Positions 26,965 through 36,783 of a stretch of DNA of 64,000 bases are shown here, in pieces. The position numbers were made by a program, and so were the translations under genes. Location of the stretch: positions 17,330 to 81,329 of the forward strand of contig JAKLKC010000029.1 of the NCBI GenBank assembly GCA_023150875.1, in the 5' to 3' direction. Each line of letters begins with the position of its first letter. Positions within the stretch are counted from its first letter, which is position 1. The notes beneath the pieces were generated by a model. It saw nothing but the letters and a program-made list of their open reading frames with translations, made no database searches and had not been told where the DNA came from. This stretch comes from Myxococcota bacterium (GTDB lineage: Bacteria; Myxococcota_A; UBA796; UBA9615; JAKLKC01).

Positions 26965-27714
26965 GTGCGACCCTCCCCGAGGTGCGCCATCTCCGCTCCG
27001 TTCCTCTCGCTGGTGATCCCCGCCTTCAACGAGGAGAGCCGCCTGCCTGCCAGCCTCGAGAAGGCCCTGGCGTGGCTGGAGCAACGCCCGTACTCCTGGG
27101 AGGTGAGGGTGGTCGACGACGGCAGCGCCGACGGGACCGCCGCCGTGGTGGAGGGGTTCGCCGCGCGGGAGCCCCGGGTGCTGCTCCAGCGCGAGCCCCA
27201 CCGGGGGAAGGGCGGGGCCGTCCGGGCGGGGATGCTCGCGTCCCAGGCCCGGTGGCGGTTCCTCTGCGACGCGGACTTCTCCATGCCCGTCGAGCAGGTG
27301 GATCGGTTTCTGCCGCCGGTGCTGGAGGGGTGCGACGTCGCCATCGCCTCCCGGGAGATCCCCGGAGCGCGGCGCATCGGCGAGCCCGGGCACCGGCACG
27401 TGATCGGGCGGGCGTTCAACGCGCTGGTCCGGGCCTCCCTCGTGCCCGGGGTCGAAGACACGCAGTGCGGGTTCAAGTGCTTCTCGGCCGCCGCGGCCGA
27501 GTTCGTCTTCCGGCGCCAGACCATCGAGGGCTGGGCCTTCGACGTGGAGGTCCTCTTCCTCGCCCGGCGCGCGGGGCTCCGGGTGGTGGAGGTGCCCATC
27601 GACTGGTACTACATGGACCGCAGCCAGGTGTCGCCGGTGCGGGACGGGATCCGGATGTTCCGGGAGGTGCTGCGGATCCGCGTGAACGCGATCCGGGGGA
27701 CCTATCCGCCCTGA
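26965..27714 (+). CDS. GT2 polyprenyl/dolichyl-phosphate sugar synthase
   Basis: 249 residues from GTG 26965. Soluble GT-A transferase: LSVIPAFNEE-type opening (SLVIPAFNEESRLPASLEKA), VVDDGSADGT, a CDADFSMP metal-binding DxD, and the family text DTQCGFKCFSAAAAEFVF and GWAFDVEVLFLAR. These match dolichyl-phosphate beta-glucosyltransferase/DPM1-like enzymes, which load a sugar from a nucleotide donor onto a polyprenyl phosphate on the cytoplasmic membrane face. Upstream in-frame starts exist (ATG 26839, 26863, 26881; TTG 26941), but the homologous region begins just after 26965. The next gene encodes a membrane transferase that could use the product. Confidence 0.85.
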   Translation: MRPSPRCAISAPFLSLVIPAFNEESRLPASLEKALAWLEQRPYSWEVRVVDDGSADGTAAVVEGFAAREPRVLLQREPHRGKGGAVRAGMLASQARWRFLCDADFSMPVEQVDRFLPPVLEGCDVAIASREIPGARRIGEPGHRHVIGRAFNALVRASLVPGVEDTQCGFKCFSAAAAEFVFRRQTIEGWAFDVEVLFLARRAGLRVVEVPIDWYYMDRSQVSPVRDGIRMFREVLRIRVNAIRGTYPP

Positions 27715-27781
27715 CTCCCCGCGAGGCGGCGGCGGGAGCGCCGGTAGGGGAGGGTCCTGGGCCCGGTGGGTCGGCGCGGCG

Positions 27782-29077
27782 GTGGCGGCCGGGGCGGTGG
27801 CGGCGATGGCGGGCCTCGGAGACCTCGCGGACGTCGTGCCCGCCTACCTGGTCCTCCACGGGATCGCCGCCGCGGGCTGGGCGGCCTTCGGCGTCTCCGT
27901 GGTGCTCGGCCCCCCCTCGCGGCACCCGCGGATCGCCCTCCCGGCCGTGCTGCTGCTGGGCCTCGGGGCCCGCCTGGCCCTCGTCCCCGGCCCGCCCGAC
28001 CTGTCGGACGACGTGTGGCGATACCTGTGGGAGGGCCGGATCGGCGTCGCGGGGTTCAGCCCCTTCGCCCACGCCCCCTCCGACGCCGGCCTGGCGGCGC
28101 TGAGGGATCCCGACTGGGCTCGGGTCGCCCATCGGGAGGTGTCCACGATCTACCCGCCCGTCGCCCAGCTCCTGTTCCGGGCGGTGGCGTCCCTGGCGCC
28201 TTCGGCGACGGGGTTCCAGGCCGCCGCGGTCGCCGCGGACACCGGCCTCGCCCTGGTGCTGGCAGCCGCGCTGACCCGCCGGGGCCTCCCCGCCGAGAGG
28301 GTCGGCCTGTACTGGCTCTGCCCCCTGGCGGCGGTGGAGGTGGCCCGGGGCGCCCACGTCGAGCCCTTCGGCCTCCTGGCCATGGCGGGGGGGCTCGCGC
28401 TGCTGGACTCGGGCCGCCCCGCGGCGGCGGCGGCGGCGGCGGCCCTCGGGGCCGGGGTCAAGGTCTTCCCGGGGGTGCTCCTGCCCCTGGTCCTGCGGGG
28501 CGTGGGGACGGTGAGGGGACGGGCGGCGTGCCTCGCCGCGTCCGGTGTCGCGCTGGCACTGCCCGCGATCCCCTTCCTCGGGGACGGCACGGCCCTGTTC
28601 AGGGGTGGGGCGACCTACGGCGGTCGCTGGGAGTTCAACTCCTGCGCCTTCGCGCTGCTGCGCCCCCTCGTGGGCGGCGAGGGGGCGCGTCTCGCCGTGG
28701 CGGGGGCGTTCGCGGGGCTGCTGGGAGTCCTGCTGGCCCGCCCGCGGGACCCGGCCCGGGTCTGCGCCGCGCTGGGGCTCGGCTTCGTGCTGCTCAGCCC
28801 CACCGTCCACCCCTGGTACGCCCTGTGGGCGGTGGCGTGGCTGCCCCTCGCCCCGTCCCTGGCGACGGGCCTCGTGGGTGCCCTCCTCCCCCTGAGCTAC
28901 CTGGTGCTGGTGGGTTATTCCCCTGGGGACGCCGCGAGCTGGTCGCTCCCCACCTGGGTGCCGTGGGTGGAGTACGCACCCGTCGTGGCCGCTCTCCTCG
29001 CCGGCCTCGCGGCGGGGGCGAGGGCGGGGCCCGGTGATCGGGAGATCGCCTCCGCGACCGACCGGACGGCCAGGTAG
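27782..29077 (+). CDS. Multi-pass membrane glycosyltransferase (GT87-like)
   Basis: 431 residues, about ten hydrophobic helices. DLSDDVWRYLWEGRI after the second helix is the usual acidic catalytic loop of GT-C polyprenol-phosphate mannosyl/glycosyltransferases. STIYPPVAQLLFRAV and the late HPWY motif also fit the GT87-like group. Start GTG 27782 (an ATG follows at 27806). It is 67 bp downstream of the polyprenyl-phosphate sugar synthase, giving a donor-plus-transferase pair for a surface glycan. Its last 163 bp overlap the 3' end of the opposing GT2 gene. Confidence 0.78.
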   Translation: MAAGAVAAMAGLGDLADVVPAYLVLHGIAAAGWAAFGVSVVLGPPSRHPRIALPAVLLLGLGARLALVPGPPDLSDDVWRYLWEGRIGVAGFSPFAHAPSDAGLAALRDPDWARVAHREVSTIYPPVAQLLFRAVASLAPSATGFQAAAVAADTGLALVLAAALTRRGLPAERVGLYWLCPLAAVEVARGAHVEPFGLLAMAGGLALLDSGRPAAAAAAAALGAGVKVFPGVLLPLVLRGVGTVRGRAACLAASGVALALPAIPFLGDGTALFRGGATYGGRWEFNSCAFALLRPLVGGEGARLAVAGAFAGLLGVLLARPRDPARVCAALGLGFVLLSPTVHPWYALWAVAWLPLAPSLATGLVGALLPLSYLVLVGYSPGDAASWSLPTWVPWVEYAPVVAALLAGLAAGARAGPGDREIASATDRTAR

Positions 29078-30486
29078 GTCGGGCCGACCTGGAGCAGGAG
29101 CAGGATCGCCACCGAGGCCCACGCCCGCCGCTGGAGCGCGTCGAGGACGGCGGCGGTCAGCCATGCCGCCACCCCCACCTCCAGCGCGAGCTGGACTCGG
29201 CCCACCGGGGGCGGCCCGGTCCCACTCCCGGAGCCGACCGATCCCCCGGTCTTCGGGGTGCGGACGAAGGCGCTCCGGCGGCCCACGAGGGCCTCCCAGA
29301 CGCCCCGGGCGTTGTTTACCGAGAGTCCGAGCCCGACGCTGAGGACGAAGGGGATGGCGACGACGCGGCGGAGGAGCGGCCCTCCCCCGGCCTCGCGCGC
29401 GGCGACGGCGTAGAAGGCGTGGAGGGAAGCCGTGGACAGCAGGAAGACCAGCACGTCGAGCCCGCGAGCCAGCGATCCACCCGGATCCCCCCGCAGGCGT
29501 AGGGCCGCGGGCGCGAGGAGCAGCAGGGCCAGCATCAAGGGGTGGGCCAGGTTGTTGAGGAGGTGGAGGGTCGCCTCCAGGCAGACCCGGAGGGGCAGGG
29601 GGGCTTGCCAGATCCGGGGCAGGAGCTTGCGCGCGGTCTCCACCGAGCCCTTGGCCCAGCGATGCTGCTGGCTCTTGAAGTCCGAGACCCGGGCAGGGAG
29701 CTCCCCCGGGCAGGTCAGGGTGGGCAGGAAGACGAAGCGCCAGCCCCGGAGCTGGGCGCGGTAGGAGAGGTCGAGGTCCTCGGTCAGGGTGTCCGCCTGC
29801 CATCCCCCGGCGTCCTCGATGGCGGCGATCCTCCAGATCCCCGCGGTCCCGTTGAAGTTGAAGAAGCGGCCCGAGCGGTGGCGGGCCCCGTGCTCCAGGA
29901 CGAAGTGGCCGTCCAGCAAGGTCGCCTGGGCGCGGGTGAGGGCCGAGTGTCCGGCGTTGAGGTGGGTCCACCGGGCCTGCACGACGGCGACCCGGGGATC
30001 GAGGAAGTGGGGGGACGCCCGGCGCAGGAAGTCCGGGGCCGGCACGAAGTCGGCGTCGAAGACCGCCGCCAGGTCGGCGCGGGTCCTCGCCAGGCCGTGG
30101 GCCAGCGCCCCCGCCTTGAAGCCGCGCCGCTCGCCCCTGCGGACGTGGTCGATCCGGACCCCGCGGCTCGCGAGGCGGGCGATGGTGGCCGCCGCGATCC
30201 GGGGGGTCTCGTCGTCGCTGTCGTCCAGGAGCTGGACCTCCAGCCGGTCCCGGGGCCAGTCCAGGGCGGCCGCGGCCTCCAGCAGGCGCGCCACGACGAG
30301 GGGCTCGTCGTACACGGGGAGCTGGACCACCACCCGCGGCAGGTCGGCCTCCGGCTGGGGGGGCCTCTCCGCCGCCCGGCCCTCCCGGTGCCGGACGTAG
30401 AGCCACAGCAGGAGCAGCCGGTGGGCGCCGAAGACGGTGAGGGAGGCGACGAGGACGAAGTAGGCCGTGAGGAGGGCCTCGGTCAT
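28915..30486 (-). CDS. Processive-type GT2 membrane glycosyltransferase (CslA/cellulose-synthase-like)
   Basis: 523 residues. One N-terminal transmembrane helix, a cytoplasmic GT-A domain, then several C-terminal helices. Catalytic motifs in order: LDDSDDE, FDADF (DxD), TEDLDLSYR (base, TED), and QQHRWAKG (QxxRW), the signature of processive beta-glycan synthases. The opening QLPVYDEPLVVARLLEAA resembles glucomannan/CslA-type enzymes. The last ~40 residues are low-complexity Ala/Pro/Arg and lie opposite the end of the GT87-like gene. The ATG overlaps the stop of the upstream hydrolase gene by 2 bp (ATGA), so the two are coupled. The polymer made is unknown. Confidence 0.85.
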   Translation of the reverse strand: MTEALLTAYFVLVASLTVFGAHRLLLLWLYVRHREGRAAERPPQPEADLPRVVVQLPVYDEPLVVARLLEAAAALDWPRDRLEVQLLDDSDDETPRIAAATIARLASRGVRIDHVRRGERRGFKAGALAHGLARTRADLAAVFDADFVPAPDFLRRASPHFLDPRVAVVQARWTHLNAGHSALTRAQATLLDGHFVLEHGARHRSGRFFNFNGTAGIWRIAAIEDAGGWQADTLTEDLDLSYRAQLRGWRFVFLPTLTCPGELPARVSDFKSQQHRWAKGSVETARKLLPRIWQAPLPLRVCLEATLHLLNNLAHPLMLALLLLAPAALRLRGDPGGSLARGLDVLVFLLSTASLHAFYAVAAREAGGGPLLRRVVAIPFVLSVGLGLSVNNARGVWEALVGRRSAFVRTPKTGGSVGSGSGTGPPPVGRVQLALEVGVAAWLTAAVLDALQRRAWASVAILLLLQVGPTYLAVRSVAEAISRSPGPALAPAARPARRAATTGAYSTHGTQVGSDQLAASPGE

Positions 30487-31703
30487 CGCGCTTCGGGGGG
30501 TTGGGGAGGACCTTGCGGAGCGCCCTCGGGATGCCCGGCGGACTCCGGTGCGCCCAGCGCTGGAGGTGGGAGTGCGGCGGACGCGCCGGGGTTTCGCGCG
30601 TCCGCGTCCGGGGCGAGGTCCGCGCCCTCCCCGAGTTCGTCTTCCCCCGCCTCCAGCCAGCGGGCCACGTCCGGGAAGACGTGCTCGCGGGCGGCGCGGC
30701 TGGCGATCAGGTCGATGTGGCCGAACCGGGGCTCTCCGGCCCCCGCGCCGAACTCCCGGTAGCGCCGGAGCCGGCTCCCCGCCGCCTCGTAGGCGGGGCG
30801 CACCGACCCGGGGCGAGCCAGCCGGTCGTCGGTCCCCGAGATCACCAGGAGGGGGGCGCGCACCGCCGAAGCCAGCGCCTCCCAGGCCCCGTCGCCCCCG
30901 TCGCGGGCCAGGAGGCCGGTCCGCTGCCAGTCGTCGAACTGGCGCAGGAGCCGCGTCGAGGTGCGGACGACGCCGCCGGCCATCACCCCCAGCACCTCGG
31001 CACGGCGGGCGATCCGCGGGTTGAACACGTGGGCGAGGCCCCACGGACCGAGCAGCAGGAGGGGGAGCCCCACGAAGGTCCCCATGTCGGCGGGCAACGC
31101 GTCCAGCCGCCGGAGCAGGGCGCGGGTCCCCGGGGGCAGGTGCAGGGTCCCCCGCCCGGGGAGGCGCACCGGCGAGCCCAGGGTCACGATCCGGTGCAGC
31201 GCGGAGTCCCCGACGACGGCCGCGTAGGCGTAGATCAGCATCCCCCCCATGCTGTGTCCCACCCAGGACACCTTCGGAGCGCCGGTCGCCGCCCGGACGG
31301 CGTCGATGATGGCCGGCAGGTCCCGGGTCGCCATCGCGTCGAACCCCCAGGACCATCGGGCACTCCGGGAGGGGCCCGGCCAGCGGCTGCTGGACGCGCC
31401 CCGGTACTCGGCGATCCACACGTCGTGGCCCCGGGCCGCGAGCCACCGGGCGAGGGAGATCTCCGGCGCGGCGTCCCAGCAGCGGCGGTTCATCATCAGC
31501 CCGTGGCCGAGGACCACCGGGACCGGCAGGGGGGTGCCCTGGGGGCGGATCCGCAGCAGGGCCAAGGACCAGCCGTCGGAGGTGGTGGCGTGGTGGACCT
31601 CGTCGTAGGCGCGCGACCGCCCGAAGAACCACCGGGCGGCCGCCGCGGCCATCACCCAGGCGACCGCCAGGACCACCACGAGGCCGAGGACGAGCTGGAG
31701 CAT
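30483..31703 (-). CDS. Membrane-anchored alpha/beta hydrolase
   Basis: 406 residues from ATG 31703. An N-terminal hydrophobic anchor (MLQLVLGLVVVLAVAWVMAA) is followed by an alpha/beta-hydrolase domain. Features are an oxyanion-region HGLMMNRRCWD, the nucleophile elbow GHSMGG, an acidic GTDDRL and a late FGHIDLI that supplies the His. This matches lipase- or polyhydroxyalkanoate-synthase-like hydrolases. The last ~45 residues are a Pro/Ala/Glu-rich tail. An alternative start 25 codons earlier is open. It is translationally coupled to the GT2 gene downstream, suggesting a role in making or trimming the same glycan or lipid, though that is inference. Confidence 0.82.
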   Translation of the reverse strand: MLQLVLGLVVVLAVAWVMAAAAARWFFGRSRAYDEVHHATTSDGWSLALLRIRPQGTPLPVPVVLGHGLMMNRRCWDAAPEISLARWLAARGHDVWIAEYRGASSSRWPGPSRSARWSWGFDAMATRDLPAIIDAVRAATGAPKVSWVGHSMGGMLIYAYAAVVGDSALHRIVTLGSPVRLPGRGTLHLPPGTRALLRRLDALPADMGTFVGLPLLLLGPWGLAHVFNPRIARRAEVLGVMAGGVVRTSTRLLRQFDDWQRTGLLARDGGDGAWEALASAVRAPLLVISGTDDRLARPGSVRPAYEAAGSRLRRYREFGAGAGEPRFGHIDLIASRAAREHVFPDVARWLEAGEDELGEGADLAPDADARNPGASAALPPPALGAPESAGHPEGAPQGPPQPPEAR

Positions 31704-31897
31704 GGGGATCCGGCGCTCCGGGCCGTCGCGCCGCGTCGCCGGCGCCGGGGGCGCCGAGGGATGATCGGGGCCGCCCACGGCGGAAGCAAGCCCGCGGGGG
31801 CGAGGGGCGTCGTTGACGGCGGGGGCGGGACGCCCGATGATCCCCGGCTCGCCGGCCCGGGAACCCTGGGGAGGGCGGGCATTCCGGGAGGTCCTCG

Positions 31898-33100
31898 ATG
31901 CAGCCGAGCCGGATCCTGGTGGGAGTCAGCGGCGGCGTGGCGGCGTTCAAGGCGTGCCTCCTGGTGCGCCGGCTGCGGCGGGACGGGCACGAGGTCCGGG
32001 TGATCCTCACCCGCTCGGCCGCGCGCTTCGTGGGGGCCCCCACCTTCCACGCGCTGACCTCCCACCGCGTGTACGACGACATGTGGGACCCCTCGGCGGC
32101 GGAGGGAGGGGAGCCCCACGTCGACCTCTCCGCCTGGGCCGACGCGGCGATCGTCTACCCCGCCACCGCCGACCTGGTGGCCCGGGTCGCCTCCGGCCGC
32201 TCCGATGACCTGCTGGCGGCCACCCTCCTGTGCCTGGAGCGCCCCCTGGTCGTCTGCCCGGCGATGCACGCCCGGATGTACCGGAACTTCTTCTTCGGCG
32301 AGGCGCTGAAGAAGCTGCGCCTGGGCGGGGTGACGGTGCTGGAGGCCGAGGTGGGCGAGCTCGCCTCGGGGGAGGTGGGGGAGGGGCGCCTCCCCGAGCC
32401 CGATGCGGCGGTCGAGGCCCTCTACACCCGCATGACCGCCAAGGACCTCGGCGGCCTGCGGATCCTGGTCACCGCCGGCCCCACCCGGGAACACCTGGAT
32501 CCCGTCCGCTTCCTGAGCAACCCCTCCACCGGGAAGATGGGCTACGCCGTGGCCCGCATGGCGCTCCGGCGGGGGGCGAGGGTGAGCCTGGTCACGGGTC
32601 CCACGGACCTGGTGCCCCCCCGGGGCGCGGAGGTGGAGCGGGTAGAGTCCGCCGCCCAGATGGCCGCCGCGGTCCACCGCGCCTACGAAGGCTGCGACGC
32701 GGTGGTCATGTGCGCCGCGGTGGCCGACTTCGCCCCCGCCGAGGTCTCGCCCCGGAAGGTCCACAAGACCGGCGGGCCCGTCTCGGTGGAGCTGCGACCC
32801 ACCGAGGACATCCTGCGCTCCCTGGGCGAGCGCAAGGGCCACCGGGTGCTGGTGGGCTTCGCCATGGAGACCGACGACCTGGAGGGCTCGGCGCGGCGCA
32901 AGCGGGCCGCCAAGAACCTGGACCTCGTCGTCGGGAACGACGTGACCACCCAGGGAGCGGGCTTCGGGACCGACACCAACGTCGTGATATTGATCGGCGC
33001 GACGGGTACAATCGAGCGCCTTCCTCGGCTCCCGAAGGAGGAGGTCGCCCACCGTATCCTCGATAGGGTCGCGGCGCTCGCGGCGGAACGCCGGTCCTGA
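31898..33100 (+). CDS. coaBC: CoaBC, phosphopantothenoylcysteine decarboxylase/synthetase
   Basis: 400 residues. Bifunctional coenzyme A enzyme: CoaB joins cysteine to 4'-phosphopantothenate and CoaC decarboxylates the product with FMN. CoaC part (1-~185): GGVAAFKA, catalytic His in HVDLS (H74), PAMHARMY (family PAMN/H-x2-M). The flap motif that usually reads ACGD reads ASGE here (Ser157 in place of the conserved Cys), followed by GRLPEP. CoaB part (~188-400): TAGPTREHLDPVRFLSNPSTGKMG and KNLDLVVGND. Length is normal. It is divergent from the hydrolase gene across a 194-bp GC-rich gap with no clear promoter. Confidence 0.93.
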   Translation: MQPSRILVGVSGGVAAFKACLLVRRLRRDGHEVRVILTRSAARFVGAPTFHALTSHRVYDDMWDPSAAEGGEPHVDLSAWADAAIVYPATADLVARVASGRSDDLLAATLLCLERPLVVCPAMHARMYRNFFFGEALKKLRLGGVTVLEAEVGELASGEVGEGRLPEPDAAVEALYTRMTAKDLGGLRILVTAGPTREHLDPVRFLSNPSTGKMGYAVARMALRRGARVSLVTGPTDLVPPRGAEVERVESAAQMAAAVHRAYEGCDAVVMCAAVADFAPAEVSPRKVHKTGGPVSVELRPTEDILRSLGERKGHRVLVGFAMETDDLEGSARRKRAAKNLDLVVGNDVTTQGAGFGTDTNVVILIGATGTIERLPRLPKEEVAHRILDRVAALAAERRS

Positions 33101-33127
33101 GCGCGTCGGCCCCCCAGGGGTCCCGAC

Positions 33128-35809
33128 GTGCTCCGACATCCCGCCACCCCGATCGCCGTCGCCTGCCTCCTCGCCGCCCCCTTCGCCGGCTGCGGCGAAG
33201 AGCCCGTCCCCGGGGACGACGACACCACCGCCGCCGACGACGACACCGGACCCGAGGAGTGGCCCCCCATCGAGACGGGATCCCTCGTGGCGGGGGCGGC
33301 GTCGGGGACCCTGGACCTGCCCGTCGGGATCCCCCTCGGGGGCTACACGGGGCGGGACGGCTACCTGGGCAACGATCCCGGCCCCGACAACCGGGACAGC
33401 CCCTACGTCACCGACTTCGTGCCCTCGGGGGGAGTGCAGACCCGCGCTCCCGCCCACGCGGTGTGGCTCGAGGCCGGCAGCCAGTCCGCGTTGCTGCTGA
33501 AGGCCGACCTGATCTACCCCTTCGACGGCATGGTCACCGCCCTGGAGGAGAAGTTCGCGGCCCGCACCGGGGTCGAGGTGCGGGACCGGCTGATGCTGTC
33601 CACCAGCCACAGCCACTCCTCCTACGGGACCTTCAGCCAGGCCCTGTACCTGTTCTTCGGGACCGACGGCTTCAACCGCGAGGTGTTCGAGCGGATGACC
33701 GACCAGCTCGCGGACCTCGCCGCCGCCGCCTGGAAGGGGAGGGTCGCCGCGGCGATCGGCGTCGGTTTCGACGAGGAGTTCGACCCCATTGGGGTGGACG
33801 AGATCTTTCGCGACCGCCGCGGGGAGAACGACCTGCTGCCCGATCCCTGGGGTCAGCCCACCGGGCCCGGCTTCAAGGACCCTCGCCTGACGGTGCTGCG
33901 GATCGACCGGTCCCAGGGGACGTCGGATCCCGGCGACGACACGCCTCTTGCGCTGCTCTTCCACTTCGGGGTCCACGGGACGGTCATGGGGGGCGACAAC
34001 CCCCTCGTCACCAGCGAGACCACCGGGCACATCGAGCTGAAGCTGCGGGACCGTCTGCCCCCCGGCGTGGTGAACCTGCACCTCCAGGGGGCGGCGGGGG
34101 ACGTGTCCCCCGCTGGGGAGCAGGGGGACTTCGCCCGCATGGAGTGGCTCGGGGAGAAGGCGGCCCCGAAGGTCCTCGCCCTCTGGCAGGAGACGCCCAC
34201 CACCACCGACCCCGTGAGTCTGGAGGCCGTCGTCCGCTCCGTCGACCAGGGCCGCGACATCACCGTGAGCCGGAACGGCGCGGTCGACTGGTACTACCTG
34301 CCCTACCAGGAGGACTTCGTCCCCGACTCGGAGATCTGGGAGGCGGACGGCGTGACCCCCCGTTCCCCGTTCGACGAGTTCCGGGCCGAGTACGGCGCCG
34401 CCCTGTGCGGCACCGAGGACATCGAGATCCCCTTCCTGGGCATGGGGGTCTCGACCCCGCCCTACACGTCCTGTCTCGACATGAGCAACGCCGGTGCCCT
34501 GCTGAGCGTCGTGTTCCGGTACCCCGAGGAGGAGCTGACCTACCCCCTCCAGGAGACCCGGAAGACCATGCTGGGCGCGCTGCGGATCGGGCCGGTGCCC
34601 ATCCACGACTTCGGCGGTGACACCGTCTCGGACGACTTCGTCGCCGCGTTCTTCCCCGGCGAGCCCCTCACCCTCTTCAGCCTCGACTTCCGCAAGCGGC
34701 TGGGGGAGGAGGTGGGTTTCCCCCACGCCATCGTCGTCGGCTACTCCCAGGACGAGGAGGGCTACCTGTGCGGCACCGAGGACTGGCTCCAGGGCGGCTA
34801 CGAGCCCGGGATCAACATCTGGGGGCCGATCCAGGGGGACTTCCTCATCGAGAGGATGCTGGACCTGACCGGGCTCCTGCTGACCCGGGACGTCGCCGAG
34901 GATCCGACCTGGCCCGACTTCTCCGACGAGCAGTACGCGCTGTGGGACCTCGTCCCCGCGGTGCCCGATCCAGGGGTGCAGGGGGGGACCGTCCCGGACG
35001 TGGTGCCCGCCTACCTGTACTCCCGGGACGGGTGGATCCCCTCGTCCCCCCAGCCCGATCCCGTCGTGCCCAGGGTGACGGGGATCGCGTCCTTCGTGTG
35101 GCGCGGAGGCGACGCGGTCCTTGGGCTCCCCCGGGTGAGCCTGGAGAGGGAGCAGACGCCCGGGGCCGGCGACTTCGTACCCGCGACCCTCCCCGGCGGG
35201 CAGCCCCTGGACGACTCGGGCTACGACATGATCCTGACCTACACCCCCGATCCCCTGACCGACCCCTACGACGACTTCGATCGCGTCCACTACTGGCTGG
35301 TGGAGTGGCAGGCGGTCACCGATCGGCCCTCGCTGGAGTGGTCGGCGTCCGTGCCCGCGGGGATGTGGAGGTTCCACGTCGAGGGGCGGGTGGCGGACCC
35401 CGCCGAGACGGGGCACCCGTACCTCGGCACGCCCTACGAGCTGTGGAGCGAGCCCTTCGAGGTGGTGCCGTCGCCCCTGGTGGTGGAGGCGACGGCGGTC
35501 TCGGCCACCGAGGTGGTGCTGAACGTCTCGTACGGCGCGCCGGCGCGCGGCTTCCGCCTGCTGGACATGGACGCCGACTTCCGGGGTCCGACCCCCATCG
35601 AGGGGGGGGACGGGACCCCCGCGGTCCAGGTGACCCTCCTCTCCGCCACCGACGGCACGGTGCTGGACGGGCAGGCGGTGACCGCGGTGCGCGGCGGGAC
35701 TTACAGTGTGGTGACCCTCTCGGGCCTCGACCTCTCGCCGGGGAATGCCACCGTCACCGTGGTGGACGGCTTCGGGAACTCCGGCGAGGTCGCGGTCGTG
35801 GTCCCCTGA
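33128..35809 (+). CDS. Neutral/alkaline ceramidase-like lipoprotein
   Basis: 893 residues. Lipobox Phe-Ala-Gly-Cys (Cys22), then an Asp/Thr-rich spacer (~25-40). Ceramidase landmarks follow: [11 protein letters not shown] (zinc-binding His cluster, usually HTHSGP), [22 protein letters not shown] containing the active-site Ser of the family's GDVSPN, and [22 protein letters not shown] near 545-565. The last ~130 residues form an extra Ig-like domain. The enzyme family hydrolyses ceramide at neutral pH, and bacterial members act outside the cell or on the surface. It starts 27 bp after coaBC. Substitutions in the motifs make true ceramide activity uncertain. Confidence 0.8.
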   Translation: MLRHPATPIAVACLLAAPFAGCGEEPVPGDDDTTAADDDTGPEEWPPIETGSLVAGAASGTLDLPVGIPLGGYTGRDGYLGNDPGPDNRDSPYVTDFVPSGGVQTRAPAHAVWLEAGSQSALLLKADLIYPFDGMVTALEEKFAARTGVEVRDRLMLSTSHSHSSYGTFSQALYLFFGTDGFNREVFERMTDQLADLAAAAWKGRVAAAIGVGFDEEFDPIGVDEIFRDRRGENDLLPDPWGQPTGPGFKDPRLTVLRIDRSQGTSDPGDDTPLALLFHFGVHGTVMGGDNPLVTSETTGHIELKLRDRLPPGVVNLHLQGAAGDVSPAGEQGDFARMEWLGEKAAPKVLALWQETPTTTDPVSLEAVVRSVDQGRDITVSRNGAVDWYYLPYQEDFVPDSEIWEADGVTPRSPFDEFRAEYGAALCGTEDIEIPFLGMGVSTPPYTSCLDMSNAGALLSVVFRYPEEELTYPLQETRKTMLGALRIGPVPIHDFGGDTVSDDFVAAFFPGEPLTLFSLDFRKRLGEEVGFPHAIVVGYSQDEEGYLCGTEDWLQGGYEPGINIWGPIQGDFLIERMLDLTGLLLTRDVAEDPTWPDFSDEQYALWDLVPAVPDPGVQGGTVPDVVPAYLYSRDGWIPSSPQPDPVVPRVTGIASFVWRGGDAVLGLPRVSLEREQTPGAGDFVPATLPGGQPLDDSGYDMILTYTPDPLTDPYDDFDRVHYWLVEWQAVTDRPSLEWSASVPAGMWRFHVEGRVADPAETGHPYLGTPYELWSEPFEVVPSPLVVEATAVSATEVVLNVSYGAPARGFRLLDMDADFRGPTPIEGGDGTPAVQVTLLSATDGTVLDGQAVTAVRGGTYSVVTLSGLDLSPGNATVTVVDGFGNSGEVAVVVP

Positions 35810-35842
35810 GGGACTTCAGCGCGGATCGGGAGGGGACGGAGC

Positions 35843-36778
35843 GTGGCCGTGGGCACGGACGCCTGGGGGGAGTTGCTGGAGCTGGCGCGGGACCTGCGCG
35901 CCGAGCTCGACGACCACGCCCGCTCCGCGGCGGGCCTCCCCGAGGGGCCGGCCCCCGAACTCCCTCCCCCCCCGCCCATGGTCTCCGCCGGTGGCGGACG
36001 GGGCGCTGCGGCCCGTCGGGAGGGGGGTCCACCCGCGGCCGCGCCCCGGCGGCCCGAGCCTCGGCCGGCGCCGGACCCCGCTTCCATCCCCGGGATCCAT
36101 CCTGCGGGTCTGGCCGCTGCCCCCGCGCGCCCGCCGTCCCCCGTCCCCCACCGCTCCCCGCGGTCCGCCGCCGAGAGGGGCGAGGTCCTCCGGGCGATCC
36201 GGGAGGACCTCGGGGACTGCCAGCGGTGCCGGCTCGCCTCGGGGCGGACGACCCTGGTCTTCTCGGACGGCAGCCCGGACGCGAAGGTGATGTTCGTCGG
36301 CGAGGCTCCGGGGGCCGACGAGGACCGGCGGGGCGTGCCCTTCGTGGGCGCCGCCGGCCAGATGCTGACCGACATCATCGAGAACGTGCTCCGCATACCC
36401 CGGGAAGAGGTCTACATCGCCAACGTCGTCAAGTGCAGGCCCCCGGGGAACCGTGACCCCGGCGCGGACGAGGTCGAGACCTGCGGGCCGTTCCTGATGC
36501 GCCAGATCGAGGCCGTGGAGCCGCTGATCCTGGTGGCGCTGGGGCGCTTCGCCGTCCAGACCCTGCTCCGCTCCCAGGCGCCGATCTCGCGGATGCGCGG
36601 GCGTTTCCACCGGTTCGGGGCGGGGATCTCGTTGATGCCGACCTACCATCCGGCCTACCTGTTGCGGAACCCCGCGGACAAGCGGCTGGTCTTCGAGGAC
36701 ATGGTCATGGTACGGGGAGAGTACGAGCGCCTTACGGGCACCACGCTGCCGCCGGTGCGCTCGCGAAGAGGGGGGTGA
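35843..36778 (+). CDS. udg4: Family-4 uracil-DNA glycosylase with Pro-rich N-terminal extension
   Basis: 311 residues from GTG 35843 (preceded by GGGAGGGGACGG). The catalytic domain begins near 115. Four Cys for a 4Fe-4S cluster are present: Cys126 and Cys129 (CQRC), Cys198 ([12 protein letters not shown]) and Cys214. Motif A is GEAPGADED and the uracil-binding loop is [12 protein letters not shown]. The enzyme removes uracil from DNA in base-excision repair. Residues ~30-110 are a disordered Pro/Ala/Arg-rich stretch, common in deltaproteobacterial homologues. Its TGA overlaps a possible GTG start of the nfeD gene. Confidence 0.93.
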   Translation: MAVGTDAWGELLELARDLRAELDDHARSAAGLPEGPAPELPPPPPMVSAGGGRGAAARREGGPPAAAPRRPEPRPAPDPASIPGIHPAGLAAAPARPPSPVPHRSPRSAAERGEVLRAIREDLGDCQRCRLASGRTTLVFSDGSPDAKVMFVGEAPGADEDRRGVPFVGAAGQMLTDIIENVLRIPREEVYIANVVKCRPPGNRDPGADEVETCGPFLMRQIEAVEPLILVALGRFAVQTLLRSQAPISRMRGRFHRFGAGISLMPTYHPAYLLRNPADKRLVFEDMVMVRGEYERLTGTTLPPVRSRRGG

Positions 36779-36783
36779 GGGGC

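Noticed and set aside
31652..35416. A 1254-residue - strand frame opposite coaBC and the ceramidase-like gene
   Set aside because: Same cause: coaBC and the lipoprotein have full motifs on the + strand, while this frame has none.
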